From: Hymenobacter sp. 5317J-9
Lineage (GTDB): Bacteria; Bacteroidota; Bacteroidia; Cytophagales; Hymenobacteraceae
Assembly (NCBI RefSeq): GCF_022921075.1
Contig: NZ_CP095050.1
Location: 3,782,001 to 3,846,000 of the forward strand
Direction of reading: 5' to 3'
DNA length: 64,000 nucleotides
Below are positions 8,901-16,068 of the stretch, one piece after another. The notes under the pieces were generated by a model. It made no database searches. It saw nothing but the letters and a program-made list of their open reading frames with translations, and had not been told where the DNA came from. Position 1 is the stretch's first letter. Every line of letters begins with the position of its first letter. The translations under genes and the position numbers were made by a program.

Positions 8901-9403
8901 CCCTCTTCCGAAGCTCGTCTGGCTTTCAGCTGCTCAATATCTGCCAAGTCCTTTGGCCGCGCGTTGGCTGCTTTATCAAGCAACAGGTCATCAAAGCCGA
9001 TGAATGGAATACTGACTTCGCCCAAAGCAGCATTTTCTCGGTTTGCGAAAGCTGCACCGAATCTTAGCGGCGCTTTGAGTTCTGGTAGCAGGTCAAGTGT
9101 AAAGTCTTCGAAAACGTACCTAAAAAAGGACTTTTTAGGATTTGTTGTCTGCTCTTGTTTGTATTTCGTGACATCTTGTCCAAGTTCTTCCAATGCCTTC
9201 AGCACCTTGAAGTAATTGCCGTACGTCGGACTGTACCAGATATCTAAATCGACTTTATCCGCAACTACGCCATTCGAAGCAATTGACCGCCGAAAGTAGC
9301 CATGTAAAGCAACCGCAATTCCGCCAACGACGATGTAATCAACATCATGTTTGTTAAGGACGCTACAAACCGTTAGCAGGGCGCTGATTAATTTATTGTC
9401 CAT
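8897..9403 (-). CDS. nucleotidyltransferase-fold protein (AbiEii/MNT-like)
   Basis: A 168-residue cytosolic protein with a minimal nucleotidyltransferase signature: DVDYIVVGGIAVALHGYFRR near residue 18 (the GG motif) and DKVDLDIWYSP near residue 48 (the DxD metal-binding motif). A later Asp in DFTLDLLPEL could be the third ligand. Proteins of this kind are the NTase half of AbiEii-type or MntA-type toxin-antitoxin and phage-defence pairs, or stand-alone nucleotidyltransferases. The start overlaps the stop of the small upstream gene by 11 bp, indicating a translationally coupled two-gene module. The AT-rich composition sets it apart from neighbouring glycosidases. The stop codon lies in a palindromic repeat arm. 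Confidence 0.75.
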   Translation of the reverse strand: MDNKLISALLTVCSVLNKHDVDYIVVGGIAVALHGYFRRSIASNGVVADKVDLDIWYSPTYGNYFKVLKALEELGQDVTKYKQEQTTNPKKSFFRYVFEDFTLDLLPELKAPLRFGAAFANRENAALGEVSIPFIGFDDLLLDKAANARPKDLADIEQLKARRASEEG

Positions 9404-9566
9404 TAGAAAGCTTCACTTTTTTCTTGGCAGCTAAATCCTGCTGTAGAAGCTTTATAAATTCTTCAAGCTCTGCATACGCTTTATCCCGCTCGGCTTCGGT
9501 CAGTGCATTGGGCTGAACATCTGATTTCAGCTCTTCGAAGCTTGTGTATTTCGTCAGCTTTGCCAT
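9393..9566 (-). CDS. small partner protein of the nucleotidyltransferase
   Basis: A 57-residue acidic/basic helical protein (begins MAKLTKYTSFEELKSD, ends AAKKKVKLSNGQ), starting at the ATG 9564-9566; longer in-frame starts give no sensible sequence. It overlaps the nucleotidyltransferase start by 11 bp. Small proteins carrying a YTSFEELK-like start are often encoded just ahead of NTase genes in Bacteroidota, which suggests an antitoxin or adaptor role. This is inferred from arrangement only. Confidence 0.6.
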   Translation of the reverse strand: MAKLTKYTSFEELKSDVQPNALTEAERDKAYAELEEFIKLLQQDLAAKKKVKLSNGQ

Positions 9567-9696
9567 GACTGTAATAGTAGCGCTCAGCCCTTGCGACTGA
9601 AATGGTGAACCCTGATAAAGATAATAGCGGACAACAAACCAAATTGGTTCGCTGCCCGCCACTTGTGACACTCAAGCTTCAGAAGCTGCTTCCCTC

Positions 9697-12510
9697 CTAC
9701 TTCTTACCCACTGCCTTTGGCGCGGGCGCGCCATCCCCCGAGAAATCGAAGTACAGCGTGATTTCCTTGGCGTAGGACGGGTCTTTGCTGTAGTCATAGT
9801 ACATGTTGGTTTTGCCCATGGGGCCCATGTTTTCGGCTTTTTGCGACTTGGTGCCGATGGGCGTGATGCCGTGCATGAACGAGAGGTTGCCACTGGGGAA
9901 TGCCGGGGCCGTGTTGTAGGGCTTGGCGGCGAAGCGGGGCGTGAAGAGGCGCAGGTACACGTCTTCCTGGTCGCATACTATCGTGAAGGGCTGGCCGGTG
10001 GTTTGGAGCGTGAGCCAGTAGAAGTTGGAGTAGTAGCCCTTGAACTCGGGATAGAGCGGGCTCTTGGTGCCGTCGGGCTCACCGGTGCTGGTGTTGTTGT
10101 AGGCCTTGGTCCACACGCCTAGGTTGGTGCCTTTCAGGCGGTCTTTCCAGACGCGGTAGGGGCCGTCGCCGCGCCACTGGATACCGCGCACCTCCTTTTC
10201 GGGGTAGTTAAAACTGAGGCCGGCCAGGGCAAAATCGTAGTCTTTGGGGAAGTACTTGGCCGTCATGCGCACCCAGCCCGAGGGGTACACCGTCCATTGC
10301 AGCGACTGGTAGCGGCTGGCCTTGCCGAAAGTGGCGTCGATGACCACGTTGGCGCCATCCTGGTGCTGTTTGAGGCCTTCGAAGGCGGTTTCGCCCTCGG
10401 CCAGCACGGGGCCGTTGGTGAGCGGGATGAGGCCCTTGGCGTTGCGTACTTGGCGTAGCAGGCCGGTTTTGCGGCTGAAGGTGAGCGTGACGCCGTGGGC
10501 GGTAGCGGTGTAGAGCGAGTCGGTTTCGGTAATGGTGGCCGCGCCGGAGCCGGTGGTGGGCACCAGCCGCTGGGCCACCTGCGCGGGGTGGGCAATGGGC
10601 CAGCTCCAGGTGTAGATTTCGCGCCCGGCGGGGTCGGTGGCCGTGATGTAGAGCACGTCGGCCTGCGCCCAGTCGGCGGGCAGGCTTAGCCGGAGCGGGC
10701 CGTACTCGGTGGGCGCGATGCTGGGCGCGGCGATGGGGCCGGTGCGGGCGGCGGGCGCGGCGGGGCCGCCGGGCGCGGGCAGCTGAGCGAGTTTCCAGGT
10801 GAAGCGGCAGGCGCTGAGGTTGGTGTAGGTGAAGCGGTTTTGGATGCGGAAGGTGCCGTCGAAGGCAGGCGTGATTTCGCGGCGCTCGAAGAAGACGGGG
10901 CTCCATACTTCCTTGATGGTGAAGTAGCTGCCCTCCTTCTCGCGGTAGGGCCCCAGGATGCCGTCGGGGCCGTGGTCGCCGTCGGTATCGAGGATGCCGC
11001 CCTTGTCGGTGCGCACCACGGCAGCGTCGGAGAAGTCCCAGAGGAAGCCGCCGGCCGAGAGCGGCTCGCGCCACATTTGCTCCCAGTAGTCTTCGAGGCC
11101 CGCGCCGTGGCCGCCGTCGTAGAGGCCGTGCAGGAATTCGGTGGGAAACACCACGTTGTGGCCGTGCAGGTGGGTGCCGTTGCCGTAGTCGTAGTTGATG
11201 TAGTGCTGGGTATCGGTGCCGCGGAACACCTGCCAGGCGTGCACTACAGGCCGCTTTTGCAGGTCCATGCGGTCGAGCACGGGGTCGAGGTCGAAGTTGT
11301 GGCCGCCCTCGTTGCCGTTTATCCAGCCGATGATGCTGGGGTGGGTTTCGTCTTTGGCCACCATGGCCTCGGTGAGGGTGGTACCGGTGGGCGTGTTGTA
11401 GGCGGCGTGCCAGCCGGCCACTTCATCGAACACGAAGAGGCCGAGCGAATCGCAGGCAGCCAGAAAATGGTCGTCGGGCGGGTAGTGCGACATGCGCACG
11501 GCGTTCATGTTCATGTCCTTCATCAGGTTCACGTCGATGATGCTGAGCGCCTTGCTGGTGGCGCGCCCCGACGAGGGCCAGAATGAGTGCCGGTTCACGC
11601 CCTTGAACTTGATTTTGACGCCATTTACGTAGTAGCCTTCGCGCTCGCGCAGCTCCACGGTGCGGAAGCCGATGGTTTTGCTGATAGTGTGCACCGCCTG
11701 CCCGCCCCGCCGCAGCGTGAACGTGACACGGTAGCGGGTGGGCGTTTCGGGCGTCCAGAGCTGGGGGTTGGGCACGGTGGTTTGGAGCTGCGCGGGGCTG
11801 CCCGCCGCCACGGCCGCCCGGAACTCGCTGCCTACTTTTTGCCCCCCTAGGGTGTAGAGTTGGCCCACCACTTCATCGGCCGCGCCGCTGGTAGTCACGC
11901 TGGCTTTAAAGGTGCCGTCGGCACGCGCATCCACGGCCGCCCGGCTGATGTGCGCTACCGGCAGCGCCTCCAGGAACACCGGCCGGAATATGCCGCCAAA
12001 CAGCCAGAAGTCGCCGCGCCGCTCGGCGTCATTCACCGATTCGTTGGCCGAGTGCTTGGCCACGGTGGCTTCGAGCAGGTTGGTTTTGCCGTATTTCAGC
12101 AGTTTCGAAATGTCGTACCGGAAGCGGTAGTACGAGCCCTGATGGATGGGGCCAGCCGATTGACCATTGATTTTAACCTCTGTATCGGTCATGGCGCCGT
12201 CGAATACTATGTTCACCACCTTGCCCTGCCAGCTGGCCGGCACCTTGAATTGGTACTTGTAAAGCCCCTTTTCCTTGCCGCGCGCGGTGTCCTTGGCGTG
12301 CCCGTAGTTGTACTTGCCGAAGCCTTGCAACTCCCAGTTGGACGGCACCGGGATGGTGGTCCACTTGCCCGAATTGCGCCCCGCCGTGCAGTAGAACTGC
12401 CACTTCACGGTGTGGTCTTTGTCGGGGCCGGAGAGCAGCTGGGTTTCGGTACGCTGGGCGTGGAGCTGGCTCAGCGGGAGAAGCAAGAGGGCTAGTAGGT
12501 ATTTGAGCAT
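9697..12510 (-). CDS. GH2 beta-galactosidase/beta-glucuronidase-like glycosidase, secreted
   Basis: A 937-residue exported enzyme (signal peptide ending LHAQ). It has the GH2 order: sugar-binding jelly-roll (residues 30-190, VPSNWELQGFGKYNYGHAKD, GDFWLFGGIFRPVFL), immunoglobulin-like domain (190-290), then the TIM barrel beginning GVNRHSFWPSSGRATS. The general acid/base is the Glu of GWINGNEGG near residue 395, and the nucleophile is probably the Glu of FPTEFLHGLYDGG near 455. A long C-terminal beta-sandwich region follows, as in LacZ-type enzymes. The exact sugar (galactose, glucuronate or arabinopyranose from RG) cannot be decided. A DUF559 cassette lies immediately upstream, separating it from the preceding minus-strand genes. 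Confidence 0.9.
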   Translation of the reverse strand: MLKYLLALLLLPLSQLHAQRTETQLLSGPDKDHTVKWQFYCTAGRNSGKWTTIPVPSNWELQGFGKYNYGHAKDTARGKEKGLYKYQFKVPASWQGKVVNIVFDGAMTDTEVKINGQSAGPIHQGSYYRFRYDISKLLKYGKTNLLEATVAKHSANESVNDAERRGDFWLFGGIFRPVFLEALPVAHISRAAVDARADGTFKASVTTSGAADEVVGQLYTLGGQKVGSEFRAAVAAGSPAQLQTTVPNPQLWTPETPTRYRVTFTLRRGGQAVHTISKTIGFRTVELREREGYYVNGVKIKFKGVNRHSFWPSSGRATSKALSIIDVNLMKDMNMNAVRMSHYPPDDHFLAACDSLGLFVFDEVAGWHAAYNTPTGTTLTEAMVAKDETHPSIIGWINGNEGGHNFDLDPVLDRMDLQKRPVVHAWQVFRGTDTQHYINYDYGNGTHLHGHNVVFPTEFLHGLYDGGHGAGLEDYWEQMWREPLSAGGFLWDFSDAAVVRTDKGGILDTDGDHGPDGILGPYREKEGSYFTIKEVWSPVFFERREITPAFDGTFRIQNRFTYTNLSACRFTWKLAQLPAPGGPAAPAARTGPIAAPSIAPTEYGPLRLSLPADWAQADVLYITATDPAGREIYTWSWPIAHPAQVAQRLVPTTGSGAATITETDSLYTATAHGVTLTFSRKTGLLRQVRNAKGLIPLTNGPVLAEGETAFEGLKQHQDGANVVIDATFGKASRYQSLQWTVYPSGWVRMTAKYFPKDYDFALAGLSFNYPEKEVRGIQWRGDGPYRVWKDRLKGTNLGVWTKAYNNTSTGEPDGTKSPLYPEFKGYYSNFYWLTLQTTGQPFTIVCDQEDVYLRLFTPRFAAKPYNTAPAFPSGNLSFMHGITPIGTKSQKAENMGPMGKTNMYYDYSKDPSYAKEITLYFDFSGDGAPAPKAVGKK

Positions 12511-12523
12511 GTTGTGCGGGCAT

Positions 12524-13091
12524 GGCGCCTCCCCCCCCCCGGCCCCCTCTCCGAAAAGGAGAGGGGGAGCCTGACGACTTTAGAGATGAGCGCGAGGGAC
12601 TGTTATAGGCTGGCTTTGATGGCAGCTAAGGTTGTTTCGGTTTGGTTGAGGGCTTGCTCGTTAGAGAAGCGGAGCACGCGGTAGCCTAATTCGGCTAATA
12701 AGGCAGAGCGGCCACTGTCGTAGTCGGCTTGGTTGGGTTCCAGGTGGCCGGCACCGTCCAACTCCACAATGAGCTTATGCGAGAGGCACACGAAGTCCGC
12801 GATATAGCGGTCGATGTTGTGCTGCCGACGGAATTTTACCCCTAGCTGGCCACCGCGCAGTTGTTGCCACAGCTTTTCCTCGGCAGGCGTTGCTTCGTGG
12901 CGCATGCCTCGGGCTCGTGCTTTTAGCTCAAGCTTACCATACTGCTTCTTATCAGCAGTAAAGATTTTATCCTGCGGCAAATACAGCTCGGTCGGTTCCA
13001 TCCGGACAATCAAGTAATAAAGCGAGCAACAACCCAAGTCGCCGTGGCTCCCCCTCTCCTTTTCGGAGAGGGGGCCGGGGGGTGAGGCGCC
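12524..13091. mobile_element. Family I repeat arms enclosing a DUF559 gene (cassette 1)
   Basis: Left arm 12524-12569 and right arm 13047-13091 are inverted copies of the family I palindrome. In this copy the spacer is about 480 bp and consists almost entirely of a DUF559 gene; elements without a gene have a spacer of about 45 bp. The arrangement resembles a short palindromic element carrying its own nuclease. No target-site duplication is evident here. The mobile nature is inferred from structure and from the second copy at 28850-29502. Confidence 0.5.
12603..13001 (-). CDS. DUF559 endonuclease-domain protein (copy 1)
   Basis: A 132-residue protein with the DUF559 restriction-endonuclease-like fold related to Vsr. 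The motif pattern is RRQHNIDRYIADFVC, with the Asp of IADF, followed by KLIVELDGAGH, giving D...ExD as in PD-(D/E)XK nucleases. The ATG at 12999-13001 is preferred over the upstream ATG at 13037 because the second copy begins at the equivalent position (METADTYLPQDKIF versus MEPTELYLPQDKIF). About 80 percent of residues match copy 2 by eye. It lies between the two inverted arms of a family I repeat, between unrelated glycosidase genes. Proposed role: a DNA nuclease that helps the repeat spread; unproven. Confidence 0.85.
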   Translation of the reverse strand: MEPTELYLPQDKIFTADKKQYGKLELKARARGMRHEATPAEEKLWQQLRGGQLGVKFRRQHNIDRYIADFVCLSHKLIVELDGAGHLEPNQADYDSGRSALLAELGYRVLRFSNEQALNQTETTLAAIKASL

Positions 13092-13094
13092 ACG

Positions 13095-14948
13095 TCAGGG
13101 CGTCTTCACCTCCCCCGCCGACGTCTTTAGCGACTTCAGGTAAAACACCGCCAGCGGCTCCGACTCGCCGGCTTTGGGCAGGTCGTAGGCTTGGTCGGCG
13201 GGCGTGTCGGGTGTGGGGAAGCGGCGGGCGGGGCCGGTGCGGAACATCACCCGCTCGAAGGATGCAACCGGGGCGAAGAAGATGAAGGTGCTGGTTTTGC
13301 CGTTGGCCGTGATAGTGCAGGTACGGTTGGGGGCGTCGAGGGTCACGCGCAGGTCCAGTGGCTGGCCGGCCTGGTACTTAGTCACGCCCTTGAAGCGGGC
13401 GCCGGCTTTGTAGCTCAGCGTGCCGGTAGAGTCGAAAGAAAGCTGCACGGCGGGCTGACCCTTGGCATCCTGAAACTCGATTTGCAGCAGGCCGTGGTCG
13501 TTTTGGCCGGGCACCACTGACAACTCGGCCACCAGTTGCTTGCTTTCGGGGATGATGCGCTCGGCCTTGGCGTAATCGAACTTATCGGCATCCTTCAACA
13601 CCAACGCCTTGCTGCCATCCGGCAGCTTGCCGATTTCGACGGGAGCCTGCACCAGGCTGTAGGTGTTCCATTGGTCCAGCTCCTGCCCGGCGGGCAGCTG
13701 GGCAAAAATCTCATTGGCGTGGCTGCTGGCGGTGGCGCGCACGGGCACCGGCACCGAGGCCACCCACAGGTCCTCTTTGTTCACGCTGTAGCTCACCCAC
13801 AGCTTTTTATCGGGCGGCACGCCGTCGCCTTCCTGGATGCCGCGCACGTACTGCGGGCCGTAGCTCTTGTAGTTGCCGCCGTAGCGCATGGGCGTGATTT
13901 CGCCGTGTACCAGCCAGAGGTCGGTGTAGTCGAGGCCGTTTTCGCTGGTCGAAATAGCCAGCGGCCAGCGGAATTCCGATGGGTTGTACACCGTGGCATA
14001 GCGGCCATCGGAGGTGCGCTGGCCCCATATTTTGGCGTTGCTGTTCACGAAGTGCGGCGCCCGGATAACCGGGTTGGGCCAGGTTTTACCGCCATTGGGA
14101 CTGATGGTGGTGAGGGCGTGCTTCCAGAGGCCCACCACGCGCTGCCCATCGGGCAAGTGATAGTAGCTGAAGGCTTTGTAGTCCTTCTTGATGGGAATCA
14201 ACGGGTCGTTGCGGTCCTGCTCCTCCACCATCTGCTGCATCATCAGCGGGTTGGCCAGGATTTCCTCGCAGGCGGCCACGAAGCCCTTGTCCTTGCTGGT
14301 GGTGTAGAAGGGGTAGGTGGATTTCGACTTATCCCAGGTCTTGTTGTTCCGCAGGAAATAAATCGGGCCAAACTTGCCCCCCGGCAGCACTTCGCGCACT
14401 ACCCGGCCGATGCCTTGCCCGTCGTTGGGGTCATCCTTGGCATCGAGGGTCACGCCGTAGTAGCCCAGCGTTAGCAGGCGGTTTTTCTTCGAGGTATAGA
14501 AGCCTATGCGCTGGTGCATCACGGCCACCAGGTTTTTGGCCACCTTGCCGGGCTGGTCGGGCTTGGTGAAGCCGTCGGGCACCTGGTAGGGCGGGAAAAT
14601 GACGGTGGGGTTGGTCCAGGTATAGCCGTCGCGGCTGGTCAGCAGCAGGGTGCGGCCGGGCGGCACGTGCTCGCCCACGGGGTTGCTGAGGTATTGGTAG
14701 TAGAACTGCCCCTGCCAGTAGGCCAGCATGGGCGCGTGGTTGTAGGTCCAGCCCTCGCCGTTGGCGGCGTCGGGGTGCTCGCGGTTGGCGCGCAGCACCT
14801 GCCGGCAGTGCGTGCCGATGGCCGGCCGCAGCTGGCCGTGGTGGTAGTCCACGTTGCTGAGCGTGGTGCCGGTGTAGCGGATGGTTTCGGGCGCGGTTTG
14901 GGCGTGTGCAGCGAGGGTTGCCAGCGTCAGCGTGGCCGTCAACCTCAC
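13095..14948 (-). CDS. secreted sialidase-superfamily propeller with C-terminal beta-sandwich
   Basis: A 617-residue exported protein. The start is a GTG (14946-14948) that lies within the arm of a palindromic repeat; it is followed by a plausible signal peptide (MRLTATLTLATLAAHAQ). Residues about 30-420 look like a beta-propeller with Asp-box-like turns (TSRDGYTWTN, SPNGGKTWPN, STSENGLDYTD). Residues about 435-610 look like a lectin-like beta-sandwich (LLQIEFQDAKGQPAVQLSFD, LDLRVTLDAPNRTCTITANG). It is usually annotated as exo-sialidase, but classical sialidase active-site motifs are not evident. A role on pectic side chains is suggested by its neighbours GH43 and GH140 on the same strand; the substrate is unknown. 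Confidence 0.75.
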   Translation of the reverse strand: MRLTATLTLATLAAHAQTAPETIRYTGTTLSNVDYHHGQLRPAIGTHCRQVLRANREHPDAANGEGWTYNHAPMLAYWQGQFYYQYLSNPVGEHVPPGRTLLLTSRDGYTWTNPTVIFPPYQVPDGFTKPDQPGKVAKNLVAVMHQRIGFYTSKKNRLLTLGYYGVTLDAKDDPNDGQGIGRVVREVLPGGKFGPIYFLRNNKTWDKSKSTYPFYTTSKDKGFVAACEEILANPLMMQQMVEEQDRNDPLIPIKKDYKAFSYYHLPDGQRVVGLWKHALTTISPNGGKTWPNPVIRAPHFVNSNAKIWGQRTSDGRYATVYNPSEFRWPLAISTSENGLDYTDLWLVHGEITPMRYGGNYKSYGPQYVRGIQEGDGVPPDKKLWVSYSVNKEDLWVASVPVPVRATASSHANEIFAQLPAGQELDQWNTYSLVQAPVEIGKLPDGSKALVLKDADKFDYAKAERIIPESKQLVAELSVVPGQNDHGLLQIEFQDAKGQPAVQLSFDSTGTLSYKAGARFKGVTKYQAGQPLDLRVTLDAPNRTCTITANGKTSTFIFFAPVASFERVMFRTGPARRFPTPDTPADQAYDLPKAGESEPLAVFYLKSLKTSAGEVKTP

Positions 14949-15073
14949 GAGACCCCTCCGGGGCCGGCCCCCTCTCCGAAAAAGAGGGGGAGCCAGACGA
15001 CAACAGATGTCTACCTGCGTCAGACTCCCCCTCTTTTTTGGAGAGGGGGGCCGGGGGGGTGAGGTTGACGGCC
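14934..15073. repeat. Family I palindromic repeat overlapping a gene start
   Basis: Inverted arms 14934-14994 and 15022-15073 with the CCCCTCTCC-type hairpin. The outermost 15 bp, GTGAGGTTGACGGCC, are perfectly mirrored at both ends. One copy is the first five codons of the downstream gene, including its GTG start. Confidence 0.85.
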
Positions 15074-15096
15074 GCGCCGAAATGCAGAGAATTTTC

Positions 15097-16062
15097 TCAT
15101 TGTTTTCCAGTAGCTGAAGTGGCAGCCGCCCCTCCCACCGGCGCGGTCTGCAACAGATTCTTGAGCGTTTTGCGGGGCACCATGAAGATGGTGCCGTGCT
15201 TGTGGCCCGTTGGTATACTGACCTGGGCCGAGACGTCCGTGAAGGTGAGGAAGTCGCTGGTTTTGGCCGCGCCGTACTTCTTCTCCCGGTAGGCGTCGTA
15301 GTAAATCAGCCACTGATTATGCGGCAGCTTGGCCACGCTGGGGCCTTCGGTGAAGTTGGCCGTGAAGGGCGCCGAAACCTTCGGGAACGGGCCGGTAGCC
15401 GTGGGCCCGAAGGCCACTTTGATGTCGCGCTCGGGCCGGGTGTTGTCCTTCACCACCAGCACGTAGTCGTCGACGCCGCGCCGCAGCACTTCCGAATCGA
15501 TAGCGCTGAAACCGGGGTCGAGGTAGAGCTTGGTAGCCGAGAAGGTCTTGAAATCCTTGGTCGTGGTGTAGTAGAGGCGGTGGTTGTTGTCCTCTTCTTC
15601 TTGCCCCTTCGGGAAGCGCAGCGGGATGGTGCTGGCCCACACGATGAGGAACTGCTGCGTGGGCGGGTCGAAGAAGATTTCGGGCGCCCACACGTTCACG
15701 GTGCCGGGTTCGTGGCTCATCACATCGATGAAGCGCTGCTCGCTCCAATGCACCAAATCCTTGGAGCTGGCGTAGCCGAAGCCCTTATCACCCTTCCAGC
15801 CGCAGGTCCACACCAAATGGTAGGTGCCATCTGGCCCTTGCGCGATGCTAGGGTCGCGCATCAGCTTGCTGGGGCCCACCTGCGGCGTCAGGAACGACTT
15901 GCCCGCGTCCTGCCATTTGTAGCCATCGTAGCTGTAGAGGTAGTGGAGCCCGTCGGTAGCCGGCTCGCGGAAGGAGGTGAACATGTACGCCTCTTTGGCG
16001 CAAGAACTCAGCAGCGTGGCGCTGCCGAGGATGAAGCAGGACTTAAGAAGGGGGTTGAACAC
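15097..16062 (-). CDS. GH43-like five-bladed propeller glycosidase, lipoprotein
   Basis: A 321-residue protein starting with GTG (16060-16062) and a lipoprotein signal (lipobox LLSSC, Cys21), so probably anchored to a membrane. GH43 hallmarks are DPSIAQGPDGTYHLVWT near residue 70 (catalytic-base Asp), VWAPEIFFD near residue 124 and FSAIDSEVLRRGVDDYVLVV near 190 (candidate acid Glu). Such enzymes remove arabinofuranosyl, xylosyl or galactosyl groups from pectin and hemicellulose. It begins 6 bp after the stop of the GH140 gene, so the two are co-transcribed and presumably work together on side chains. The subfamily and sugar cannot be fixed by eye. Confidence 0.85.
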   Translation of the reverse strand: MFNPLLKSCFILGSATLLSSCAKEAYMFTSFREPATDGLHYLYSYDGYKWQDAGKSFLTPQVGPSKLMRDPSIAQGPDGTYHLVWTCGWKGDKGFGYASSKDLVHWSEQRFIDVMSHEPGTVNVWAPEIFFDPPTQQFLIVWASTIPLRFPKGQEEEDNNHRLYYTTTKDFKTFSATKLYLDPGFSAIDSEVLRRGVDDYVLVVKDNTRPERDIKVAFGPTATGPFPKVSAPFTANFTEGPSVAKLPHNQWLIYYDAYREKKYGAAKTSDFLTFTDVSAQVSIPTGHKHGTIFMVPRKTLKNLLQTAPVGGAAATSATGKQ

Positions 16063-16068
16063 GGCGCT

